This document shows positions 7,102 through 14,357 of a stretch of DNA of 41,835 nt, piece after piece. Source of the stretch: an uncultured Schlesneria sp. GTDB taxonomy: Bacteria; Planctomycetota; Planctomycetia; Planctomycetales; Planctomycetaceae. The translations under genes and the position numbers were made by a program. The stretch is from positions 1-41,835 of the forward strand of contig CAIULL010000151.1 in NCBI GenBank assembly GCA_903899985.1, given 5' to 3'. The notes under the pieces are model-generated. The model searched no databases, was not told where the DNA came from, and saw only the letters and a program-made list of their open reading frames with translations. The first letter of the stretch is position 1. Every line of letters begins with the position of its first letter.

Positions 7102-8667
7102 ATGACCACGCCTGTTCGTACTCGATTTGCTCCCAGTCCCACCGGTTACATGCATATCGGAGGAATGCGGACTGCTCTATTTGCCTGGCTATGGGCTCGC
7201 CACACCGGTGGGGTTTTTATCCTTCGGATCGACGATACCGATCAGGAACGTAATGTCGAAGCGGCACTTGGACCGATTTTTCGAGCGTTCGAATGGCTGG
7301 GACTCAATTGGGATGAAGGACCGAAAGTCGGAGGTCCGTATGAACCCTACTACCAGTCGCAGCGGACTCCGCTGTATCAGGCGGCCGTCGACAAACTTCT
7401 GGCAGAAGGAAAAGCGTTCAAGGATTTTGACGCTCCGGAAGTGATCGCTGAAGATCGTAAACAGGCGGAAGCGGCCAAAAAAACATACGTCAATATTCGT
7501 CGTTCACTGGAATTGTCAGACGCAGAAAAGAAGCAGCTCGAAGCCGATGGAAAACCGTTTGTCGTGCGATTTCTGATTCCTCGCGACCAGAAGATTGCCA
7601 TTGATGACGCGGTGAGAGGCCATGTCGAATGGGACTGTTCGCTGATGCCAGACCCGGTCATCATGCGAAGCAACGGTTCATTCCTTTATAACTTCGCCAC
7701 CGTTGTTGACGACTCGCAGATGCAGATCACCCATGTCATTCGAGCCGAAGAACATCTGGCGAACACGCCGGTCCAGGCCTTGATTCACATGGCCCTCGGA
7801 AATCCGTTGCCGGTCTTTGCTCATATTCCGTTCATCACAGCTCCTGGCTCGACAAAAAAACTGAGCAAACGTGACGTCGAAAAACTTCGAAACAGTCCGC
7901 AGCTTAAAAAGATGTTTGATCGAGCTGACGAGGTCTTTCCGCAATTGGGACTGGGCGATTCCAAAACGCTGAATCCCGTAATGGTTGAGTATTACGAGCG
8001 GCTTGGATATCTGCCGTCAGGAATCCTGAATGCCCTGTCCCGGCTTGGCTGGTCGTTGGATGGAACGACAGAATTTCTGTCGCTCGAAGATGTGATTCAG
8101 AATTTCACTCTGGAACGGATCGTCAAGGCTCCTGCCGGCTTCGATCCTGAGAAGCTACAGAGCTACCAGCAGTACTGGATGAACCAGCTACCGCTTGGGG
8201 ACAAGGTTACGGGCTGTCTTCCCTTCCTGACGCAAGCCAGACTGGTTTCCGGCGAAGTCGATGATTCAACGCGAGAAATTGTTGTTAAGGTGATCTCGGC
8301 CGTGGCCGATCGATTACGCGTCTTCAGCGATATTCTCGATTACAAAGAATTCTTTGTTGATGACGAAGCGATGACTTTCGATGAAAAACCATTTCAGCAA
8401 CGGCTTCGTGATGCTCCAGAAGCGGTCGGATTGCTGAAATCGGTTCGCGAACAACTGACAACTGTCACTCCTTTTGATGCGGCGACACTCGACAAACTGG
8501 TCCATGACTTTGTCGAAACGAGTGGAATCAAGATCGGTCAGATTGTTCACGCTTTGCGGGTCGCGGTGACTGGGAAGTCGGTTGGTGTCGGACTGTTTGA
8601 TGCATTGGCCATCCTCGGTCGTGAACGGTCATTGCGAAGGATCGACCGGGCCCTGGAACGATTTTGA
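7102..8667 (+). CDS. gltX: Glutamate--tRNA ligase
   Basis: This class I aminoacyl-tRNA synthetase charges tRNA-Glu with glutamate in the cytoplasm. Its 521 residues match the family size. The N-terminal FAPSPTGYMHIGG contains the HIGH-class signature near residues 9-21, and STKKLSKRD near residue 250 is the KMSKS-class loop. The C-terminal anticodon-binding helical domain is present (for example LNALSRLGWSLDG followed by helices to the end). The start ATG lies eight codons before the signature, as usual, although no clear Shine-Dalgarno sequence precedes it. It is a single gene running towards dnaA, with the candidate origin between them. Whether it is discriminating or also charges tRNA-Gln cannot be told from the sequence. 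Confidence 0.97.
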   Translation: MTTPVRTRFAPSPTGYMHIGGMRTALFAWLWARHTGGVFILRIDDTDQERNVEAALGPIFRAFEWLGLNWDEGPKVGGPYEPYYQSQRTPLYQAAVDKLLAEGKAFKDFDAPEVIAEDRKQAEAAKKTYVNIRRSLELSDAEKKQLEADGKPFVVRFLIPRDQKIAIDDAVRGHVEWDCSLMPDPVIMRSNGSFLYNFATVVDDSQMQITHVIRAEEHLANTPVQALIHMALGNPLPVFAHIPFITAPGSTKKLSKRDVEKLRNSPQLKKMFDRADEVFPQLGLGDSKTLNPVMVEYYERLGYLPSGILNALSRLGWSLDGTTEFLSLEDVIQNFTLERIVKAPAGFDPEKLQSYQQYWMNQLPLGDKVTGCLPFLTQARLVSGEVDDSTREIVVKVISAVADRLRVFSDILDYKEFFVDDEAMTFDEKPFQQRLRDAPEAVGLLKSVREQLTTVTPFDAATLDKLVHDFVETSGIKIGQIVHALRVAVTGKSVGVGLFDALAILGRERSLRRIDRALERF

Positions 8668-8961
8668 GATCATCAAGGTCTCTTCTTCGCTCCTCTCTTC
8701 CTTATTAAATAATCTCTCGTAGAAGTCTTATTAGAGGGGCCTCAGAATTGTGGATTGTCGATTCGCACTGAATTACAAGCTTCGATCAGACCGCAAGTTG
8801 CGTCGTCGAATCCACATTTTGAGGCTGTTGATAGCTGGACGACGGGATGAAGAGAAGCATGTGGAAAACTGTTGAATTCTGACCGCGTTATCATCTGACA
8901 GTCAAAGATTGCGGCCCGAGCTGTTCATAACTCGATTGTTTTGTGCGCATTCATCCACAGC
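8668..8961. other. Candidate chromosomal replication origin (oriC) with DnaA-box-like 9-mers
   Basis: The gap between gltX and dnaA holds several near matches to the DnaA box TTATCCACA. TCATCCACA (8951-8959) and TTATGCACA (8962-8970, overlapping the dnaA stop) have one mismatch each, as has the minus-strand TTTTCCACA (8860-8868). GAATCCACA (8808-8816) and minus-strand CAATCCACA (8749-8757) have two. An AT-rich stretch with TTATTAAATAAT and CTTATTAG (8698-8734) could be the unwinding element. Box clusters next to dnaA are the common oriC layout in bacteria. A caution is that both flanking genes point into this region, which is less usual. Confidence 0.55.
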
Positions 8962-10029
8962 TTATGCACAGTCTTCAAGCGGTAATTCTTTGAGTTGCTG
9001 GCGAAGTCTCTGAAGTTGTTGCTGTAACGAAGGAGCGCTCGGCATTAACTCGTTGAGCTTCGAGAGGCTGTGCGAGACGGTCGTATGTGACCGATCGAAG
9101 TACTGACCAATTTGTTCGAGCGGTCGACCTGTCAGCTCGCGAGCGAGCCACATCGCGCACTGTCTGGGAACCGCCAAACCCTGTTGACGTGACCGCGATC
9201 GAATGTCATTCGGCTGAACCCCGAATTCATCGGCAACTTGAACGACGATGGCGTCAAATGATAACCGAGGGGTTCGATTGGATTTTATCAGCCACTGTTC
9301 GAGATAATTGACATCAATCAACGTTCTCTGACGTGCTTGCAGGTCGGCTAGATCGATCACCGCCTTCCGCAAGTCGCGAGGTGGGATCGGCAGACGTTCG
9401 GCCAGAAATTCCGCCGATGCCGCAAACGGTTTCAGTATTGGCAGCTTAAGCTCTTGAAACCACTCCGTTAACAGTTTTACTCTGCTTTGGTGACTGAGTA
9501 TCGGCAACGGGACACATAATCCGCCATGGCATCGACTGACCAGTCGCTGATCTAAAGGACGAATTTCACCCACCGGTTTTCGAGATGTGATCAGAACCTG
9601 GGTCAAACTCGTTTCCAGTGTTTCAATCAACATCACAAATAAAGACTGCGAAAAGGGAGACGTTTCCAACCAATGAATGTCTTCACAGACGATCAGATCG
9701 AGCGATTGACAGTTCTCAAGAAATTCCGCCAAGGACTGCCGCTCTTCAGCCAGTTGCATCAGTTCGCAAAGATCCTGGACCGAGGCATAAGCAAATTTCA
9801 GACAGGGATGCTTCCTTGTCAGCTCAGAAAGAGTCCAGAGGGCCAGGTGAGTTTTTCCGATCCCTGCGGCACCGTGAATCAGAGTGATCGAACCTGAATG
9901 AGTGGCACCGCCGCGATGAGGATGCAGCCGCGTCACCGCCGCCTGGGCGAACTGATTTTCATCCATCGATAGATACGTATCGACACCGCGAAGTGCCGAT
10001 CGGCTTGCGGTGAGCAACGAGTCGAACAT
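8962..10029 (-). CDS. dnaA: Chromosomal replication initiator DnaA (short form, domains III-IV)
   Basis: The 355-residue protein has the DnaA AAA+ domain: Walker A GAAGIGKTHLA near residue 54, Walker B LIVCEDIH near 112, and sensor II PPRDLRKAVIDL near 220. The C-terminal domain IV helix-turn-helix follows, with the signature stretch RQCAMWLARELTGRP and SHTTVSH near 310. It is about 100 residues shorter than typical DnaA and lacks domains I and II, which recruit the helicase and DiaA-type partners. In E. coli the signature reads RDHTTV, where Asp433 helps bind the box; here that position is serine. The ATG at 10027-10029 has AAGG some eleven bases upstream. A cluster of DnaA-box-like sites lies just past its stop. 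A DnaA paralogue or Hda-like regulator is less likely, because Hda lacks domain IV. Confidence 0.9.
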   Translation of the reverse strand: MFDSLLTASRSALRGVDTYLSMDENQFAQAAVTRLHPHRGGATHSGSITLIHGAAGIGKTHLALWTLSELTRKHPCLKFAYASVQDLCELMQLAEERQSLAEFLENCQSLDLIVCEDIHWLETSPFSQSLFVMLIETLETSLTQVLITSRKPVGEIRPLDQRLVSRCHGGLCVPLPILSHQSRVKLLTEWFQELKLPILKPFAASAEFLAERLPIPPRDLRKAVIDLADLQARQRTLIDVNYLEQWLIKSNRTPRLSFDAIVVQVADEFGVQPNDIRSRSRQQGLAVPRQCAMWLARELTGRPLEQIGQYFDRSHTTVSHSLSKLNELMPSAPSLQQQLQRLRQQLKELPLEDCA

Positions 10030-10201
10030 CGAGAACCGACCTTACAGGCAGTCAAGTTCGCAAGTGTCCATTTGCAGAGAATCGTCCATGCCAACCGGAG
10101 CGATCACCCCGGCGACATTGATGATACCGCGTCGATCTCAAGTTGTCGTGTCAGCGGGATAAGCAAGAAACGAAGCTTTTTTTTGGGAAGGAAGTCCCGA
10201 T

Positions 10202-11053
10202 CTATGCGGCGCGACGAGATTCAACCGTTTGCGACGCATCGACGTTCGGCACCAGCGGACGCTTTTTGGTTCGAAAATGGTTAAGGAAGTCGAGCACACC
10301 CGGTGCCAGCCACTTTGTGTTCCATAACAGGTGGGCCAGTAACCCAACGATCGGCATGCGTTGATTGCGACAGATGGCTTTGATGGCACTGCGTGCGACC
10401 GAGTCGACTGTCGCACAAAGCCACCGAGGTGGCTCGGGAACGGTCTTCCCCTCTTTGCCAGTCGCACACTGGCGGTACAGATTCGTCTGCACCGGCCCTG
10501 GACAGAGGGCCGTCACACCCAAGCCTCGACGACCATATTCCGCTCGCAGGGATTCTGAAAATCCGATCAAGCCGAACTTGCTGGTGTGGTACGCAGCAAA
10601 ACGTCCGCCAGCGACGAGACCCGAGATGCTGCAGACGTTCAGAATATGCGCCTCGGGTCGTTCGAGAAGGATGGGGAGAAGTTCTCGTGTGATCTGGATT
10701 GGCGCCAGCAGGTTGATTCCCATCAACCAGTCCCATTGAGCAGCAGTCATTTTATGAGTCGGCCCGTAATAGGCGACTCCTGCATTGTTCACAAGGATGT
10801 CGAGCGTGCCCCAGTGATTTAGTAATGACTCAACAGCGACTGTGATTTCAGCGGATTGCGTCAGATCGACTCGGGCTGTTGATGCGTTCACACCGAGCGA
10901 ACGGATTTCCTCGGCGACTGCGGTTAATCCTTTTTCGTTGACATCCCACAGATAGATGTCGGCACCTTCGCGTGCGAGTGCTAATGCGATTCCGCGTCCG
11001 ATTCCGGAGGCGCCGCCAGTCACAAGAGCTTTCTTACCGCGAATCTGTTTCAC
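10202..11053 (-). CDS. SDR-family NAD(P)-dependent oxidoreductase
   Basis: The 283-residue protein is a classical short-chain dehydrogenase/reductase. The cofactor motif TGGASGIGRG is near residue 12, an acidic residue ending strand 2 (IYLWDVN) suggests preference for NAD(H), LVNNAGVAYYG is near 88, and the catalytic pair is the serine of CSISG plus YHTSK near 155-159. Length is slightly over the usual 250 because of a basic C-terminal tail with the segment KKRPLVP. The start is GTG at 11051-11053 with GGAGAG about eight bases upstream. It lies 172 bases upstream of dnaA on the same strand; a T-run (GCTTTTTTTT read on the plus strand) lies in that gap. The substrate cannot be told. Confidence 0.92.
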   Translation of the reverse strand: MKQIRGKKALVTGGASGIGRGIALALAREGADIYLWDVNEKGLTAVAEEIRSLGVNASTARVDLTQSAEITVAVESLLNHWGTLDILVNNAGVAYYGPTHKMTAAQWDWLMGINLLAPIQITRELLPILLERPEAHILNVCSISGLVAGGRFAAYHTSKFGLIGFSESLRAEYGRRGLGVTALCPGPVQTNLYRQCATGKEGKTVPEPPRWLCATVDSVARSAIKAICRNQRMPIVGLLAHLLWNTKWLAPGVLDFLNHFRTKKRPLVPNVDASQTVESRRAA

Positions 11054-11153
11054 CGAATACTCTCCGAGGTCTACCGGGAGCGACTGTTTTCATCGTCGCC
11101 ATCACCGTTCCGACGTTGTTTGTTGTATGTTTCAAATGGCTGACGGTGTTGTG

Positions 11154-11180
11154 GCGCACGGGCTGAAGCCCATGCTACGG
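11154..11180 (+). repeat. Dispersed palindrome GGGCTGAAGCCC, copy D
   Basis: GCGCACGGGCTGAAGCCCAT plus GCTACGG repeats copy A nearly base for base. It sits in the 150-base gap between the leftward lipoprotein gene and the SDR gene, 24 bases past the lipoprotein stop. Confidence 0.75.
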
Positions 11181-11204
11181 CGACGCTGAAATCCAGATGA
11201 ATCG

Positions 11205-12644
11205 TCAGGACAAGAGCTTGAGAATTGCTAATTTGAGGTACTGATCGAGATGTTCCCAATCGCCGATCATCTTCTGGATTTGTGGCGGCAGATTCCCTTG
11301 AGTACTTGGGTTTGACATCGGGGGGTTGCTCGGTGTTGGGTTACTCGGCGGCGGATTGTTTTGTGGTGGTCTGCTGCCGGGTGGCGGTTCCATGCCGTGC
11401 GGATAATCGATGGGGCCTTCAGGACCATGCACGGCGTTTGAATAACAAAGCTGGATCGGAGCCGTTCCGCTACCGTCGGCCAGTGGAACTTCCTTAAAGA
11501 CTTGAAGCAGTTGTTTTGCCTCGGCAATCGGGTAGTCACCGATTTCCTGCCCGCTGTCCGAAGTCCAGCCCAGCAAATTCATCCCGTTGGGATCAGTGGC
11601 GGCATCGTCAACTTCGAGATCCGTCCGGGCCTCTTGAAGTTCGTGATAGAAGGTGGCGACGACGTTTTTCCAGTCCTCATTAAAGACAGGGATACCGTTC
11701 GTGCCGCCGTTAGGTCGTCGTTCGGAAAAAACGCCAACCGCGTAAAAGATTTTCTTTCCATCGACGTGTGCCGTTCCGTGATAACCACCCAGTCCGCCGG
11801 TGGAATCCTCTGCGTCGGCAGTGGGAATCGCTTTATTTGACACAGTCGATTGCTGGCCGCCGCTGGGATCACCCAGAATGACACCGCGAGGAAGCATGAA
11901 ATTCACGACCGTGTTGGCGAGGTCTCGTCCTTCAAAGGCATTCTGACGGTAAAGGTCCTGGATCTGCACGTCCAGGTCACCTTTCTTAACCAGTTTTGGT
12001 TTCCAGTCGTAGAAGAACGATCCGAGAAACTGCGAACTAACCGGGCTATTGCCGAAGTATTGCATGATCACGTTATTCAACTTGGTATCGGACATCGCCG
12101 CAGCCAGTTTCTTATCGATACTTTTGTAGTCGTTGGGATCCCACGCACCTTCTCCTCCGACATAGATGTTCATGTACTTCAAGTCTCGAATCGTTCGACC
12201 GCCCCGATATTTCAAATCCTCCATCGGAGATGCCGCGATTCCCGCAGCGAGCGCCGTGTTGCGGACGGCTGCCTTTCGATGTTGAGACCCGCCCGCTTTC
12301 GGCTTCTTGACTTCACGGGTTAAAAACGGAAAAGCCCGTCCGTCGAACTGACCTCCTGCGCTGGCCATCATTGGATACGGAGAACCCCAGCCTGGATTCT
12401 GTCCTTGCGCAATCGCCATATTCGAGACGTTCGCATTTGGGACGAAGGCCGATTGTCCGATGCCGATCGGTTGCCCTGGTTGACCAAACGGTTGCATGGC
12501 GACCGGGGAATTTGAAACGGGTCGCGAGTTCGACGAAGGGGGGACAACTCCTCGATACGCCGAACGAAGACCCATCGGATCACTACTCGTGCAGCCGCAG
12601 AGCAGCGAAATTGCAGAGAGTAAGAAAACCAACTTCCGTGTCAT
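11205..12644 (-). CDS. Lipoprotein of unknown function with HELQE motif
   Basis: The 479-residue product begins with a lipoprotein signal peptide (MTRKLVFLLSAISLLCGC, lipobox cysteine at residue 18). A proline/asparagine/glutamine-rich linker runs to about residue 115, followed by a mixed alpha/beta domain with GGEGAWDPNDYKSID, a glycine-rich stretch, and FYHELQEARTDLEV near 340. The HELQE motif resembles the HExxE/HExxH helix of zinc metalloproteins, but no third ligand is obvious, so peptidase activity is only a possibility. The C-terminus is low complexity (repeats of NPPPSNP type) ending in a short helical tail. AAGGA lies about eight bases before the ATG. I do not recognise the family. 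Confidence 0.75.
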   Translation of the reverse strand: MTRKLVFLLSAISLLCGCTSSDPMGLRSAYRGVVPPSSNSRPVSNSPVAMQPFGQPGQPIGIGQSAFVPNANVSNMAIAQGQNPGWGSPYPMMASAGGQFDGRAFPFLTREVKKPKAGGSQHRKAAVRNTALAAGIAASPMEDLKYRGGRTIRDLKYMNIYVGGEGAWDPNDYKSIDKKLAAAMSDTKLNNVIMQYFGNSPVSSQFLGSFFYDWKPKLVKKGDLDVQIQDLYRQNAFEGRDLANTVVNFMLPRGVILGDPSGGQQSTVSNKAIPTADAEDSTGGLGGYHGTAHVDGKKIFYAVGVFSERRPNGGTNGIPVFNEDWKNVVATFYHELQEARTDLEVDDAATDPNGMNLLGWTSDSGQEIGDYPIAEAKQLLQVFKEVPLADGSGTAPIQLCYSNAVHGPEGPIDYPHGMEPPPGSRPPQNNPPPSNPTPSNPPMSNPSTQGNLPPQIQKMIGDWEHLDQYLKLAILKLLS

Positions 12645-13159
12645 TTATGCGTCCTTCGCAGAGACCGTTCCGTCCTTGGAGCGGCGAATTCCGCCGGTAA
12701 ATATCAAAACCGGCAAAATCTGAATAGGCATCTTCTGCCGGACACTGTTTAAAAGTGACGTAAAGCATTGTATGTAAATGACTTGTCTGCATGACTGGGG
12801 ACGTAGTGCTGTTGGGTCAGAAACCCGCGTCATCGCAACTCCGATAACGATTCTTCTCCAGAAAGAATTTGCGTTTTCATGGCATTTTTCTGTGTCCAGA
12901 GAGGATGCCAGAATAATTGTTCAGAGATTTGAGCTTCAGCAACAGGTTATTGACTCACCTTTTCCTCTGGAATCCTTCCAGGATTCCAGACATTTACTGT
13001 CCACTCATCCGGTTGTGTCGCTGCACTCAACGACCACCGGCTAATCGCTGCAGTCCCTCCGGGACAAAGACGGAGTTCAGTCCACAGCTACTACTGGGAT
13101 TTGTTACCCACGTCGAATGCCACCCGATTTTTCTGCGGTGATTGTGCACGAAGTTTAAA
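12645..13159. other. Intergenic stretch with small palindromes
   Basis: These 515 bases lie between the pseudouridine synthase stop and the lipoprotein start. I see no gene. Structures are a CCGGCA/TGCCGG inverted pair (12710-12741), a 10-bp perfect hairpin TCTGGAATCC-N5-GGATTCCAGA (12966-12990), and GTCCCTCCGGGAC (13053-13065), which resembles common planctomycete interspersed palindromes. The hairpin at 12966 has no T-run and is not convincing as an intrinsic terminator. Confidence 0.5.
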
Positions 13160-14185
13160 CTACAGAGCCCGTACAAGATCAACTGCGCGTTCCATGTCGT
13201 CAGGCAATGCCGCAGAGAAAGTGTGCCATTCTGCCGTCATCGGGTGGGCGAACGATAATTCTGCCGCGTGCAATGCCTGGCGGTTAATGTAAGGGGAAAT
13301 CGGAGCGAGCGCTGGTTCACCCTTCGCCGGTCGGTCTCGTTCAGGTTTCAATTCGCCTAACATTCCGTAGAAATCGTCACCGACAACGGGGTGACCGATC
13401 GTCGCAAAGTGGACACGAATCTGATGCAGTCGGCCCGTACGTGGCTTAGCTTTCACCAGGGTATGACGCGAAAATCGTTCGAGAACTTCGTAATTGGTTT
13501 TTGAAGACTTTGCGTCGATTGCGTCGGCCTGACACGACATCAGGGCGCTCGCTCCGCTGCGGGCTCGTCCGATCGGCAGGTCGATTGTCCCTTCATCCAG
13601 TTTTACGAGGCCGTCCACAAGTGCGATGTAAGACTTGGAAATTCGTTCGCGTTGAAATTGCATCGACAATAACCGGTGCGACAGATGATCCTTCGCCAGG
13701 GCCACGCAACCACTTGTATCGCGATCAAGACGGTGGACAACTCCCGGTTTCGATTGACCGGGAAAGGAGGAGTTCTGATCCAGGTAATACTGGACCGCGT
13801 TGGTCAACGTTCCTGACGGGTTCATTCCCGTCGGATGTACAATCAAGCCGGCGGGCTTGTTAACGATCAGTAGCCATTGGTCTTCGAAGACAACACCGAA
13901 CGAAATCTCTTCGGCGGGCATCAGATTATCGGGCGGCTCAAGCAACCGTACCGTGACCGCTTCGTTGGTAAAGACCCTTCGATCAGGCTGCGCAACGGTT
14001 CCTTCGACGGTCACTTGACCGGCCCGGACCATTCGGTGCATTCGCCAGGGGGTGTAACTGCGAAAGTGTTTTGCCAGAAAAGTATCGACGCGACATCCCG
14101 ACAGATAACTCTCAACAATCAACGTGGCAGAGTGCATACGATCAAACGATCTTTCTGGGCGCGGCTGGCTTCTGCGTGTTGACAT
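13160..14185 (-). CDS. RluA-family 23S rRNA pseudouridine synthase (RluD-like)
   Basis: The 341-residue enzyme converts uridine to pseudouridine in structured RNA, in this family usually large-subunit rRNA. An S4 RNA-binding domain occupies about residues 25-90 (CRVDTFLAKHF...RMHRMVRAGQVTVEG). The catalytic motif HRLDRDTSG is near residue 151, with the conserved aspartate, and the family motif GRLHQIRVH near 251 is intact. Length fits RluD. The first ATG (14183-14185) gives a basic leader of 16 residues; the second, at 14135-14137 (MHSATLIVESYL), matches the usual family start better, and neither has a strong ribosome binding site. The specific target (RluC or RluD sites) cannot be settled here. 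It lies downstream of the giant TPR gene on the same strand, separated by a tandem repeat. Confidence 0.92.
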   Translation of the reverse strand: MSTRRSQPRPERSFDRMHSATLIVESYLSGCRVDTFLAKHFRSYTPWRMHRMVRAGQVTVEGTVAQPDRRVFTNEAVTVRLLEPPDNLMPAEEISFGVVFEDQWLLIVNKPAGLIVHPTGMNPSGTLTNAVQYYLDQNSSFPGQSKPGVVHRLDRDTSGCVALAKDHLSHRLLSMQFQRERISKSYIALVDGLVKLDEGTIDLPIGRARSGASALMSCQADAIDAKSSKTNYEVLERFSRHTLVKAKPRTGRLHQIRVHFATIGHPVVGDDFYGMLGELKPERDRPAKGEPALAPISPYINRQALHAAELSFAHPMTAEWHTFSAALPDDMERAVDLVRAL

Positions 14186-14201
14186 CGGCGGTTGGAAGCC
14201 G

Positions 14202-14353
14202 CCGCTACTGACCGAATCAACGCGCGAATGATCAGCCTATTCTAAACTCGTCGCGTGACGCGAACAAATCGGTTGCGCCGCTACTGTTCGAATCAACGCG
14301 CGAATGATTTCCCTATTCTGAACCCGTCGTGCGACGCGCACAAACCGGCTGCG
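14202..14353. repeat. Two tandem 76-base repeat units
   Basis: Two direct units (14202-14277 and 14278-14353) share CCGCTACTG, GAATCAACGCGCGAATGAT, CCTATTCT and a GTCGCG/CGCGA-type small palindrome. They fill the gap between the giant TPR gene's stop and the pseudouridine synthase gene, ending four bases before the TPR gene's 3' end. A related single copy lies at 1816-1880. Confidence 0.8.
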
Positions 14354-14357
14354 CCGG

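Noticed and set aside
12966-12990. Intrinsic terminator
   Set aside because: The stem is good but it lies about 170 bases before the pseudouridine synthase stop-side end, points at the lipoprotein promoter region, and has no T-run on either strand.
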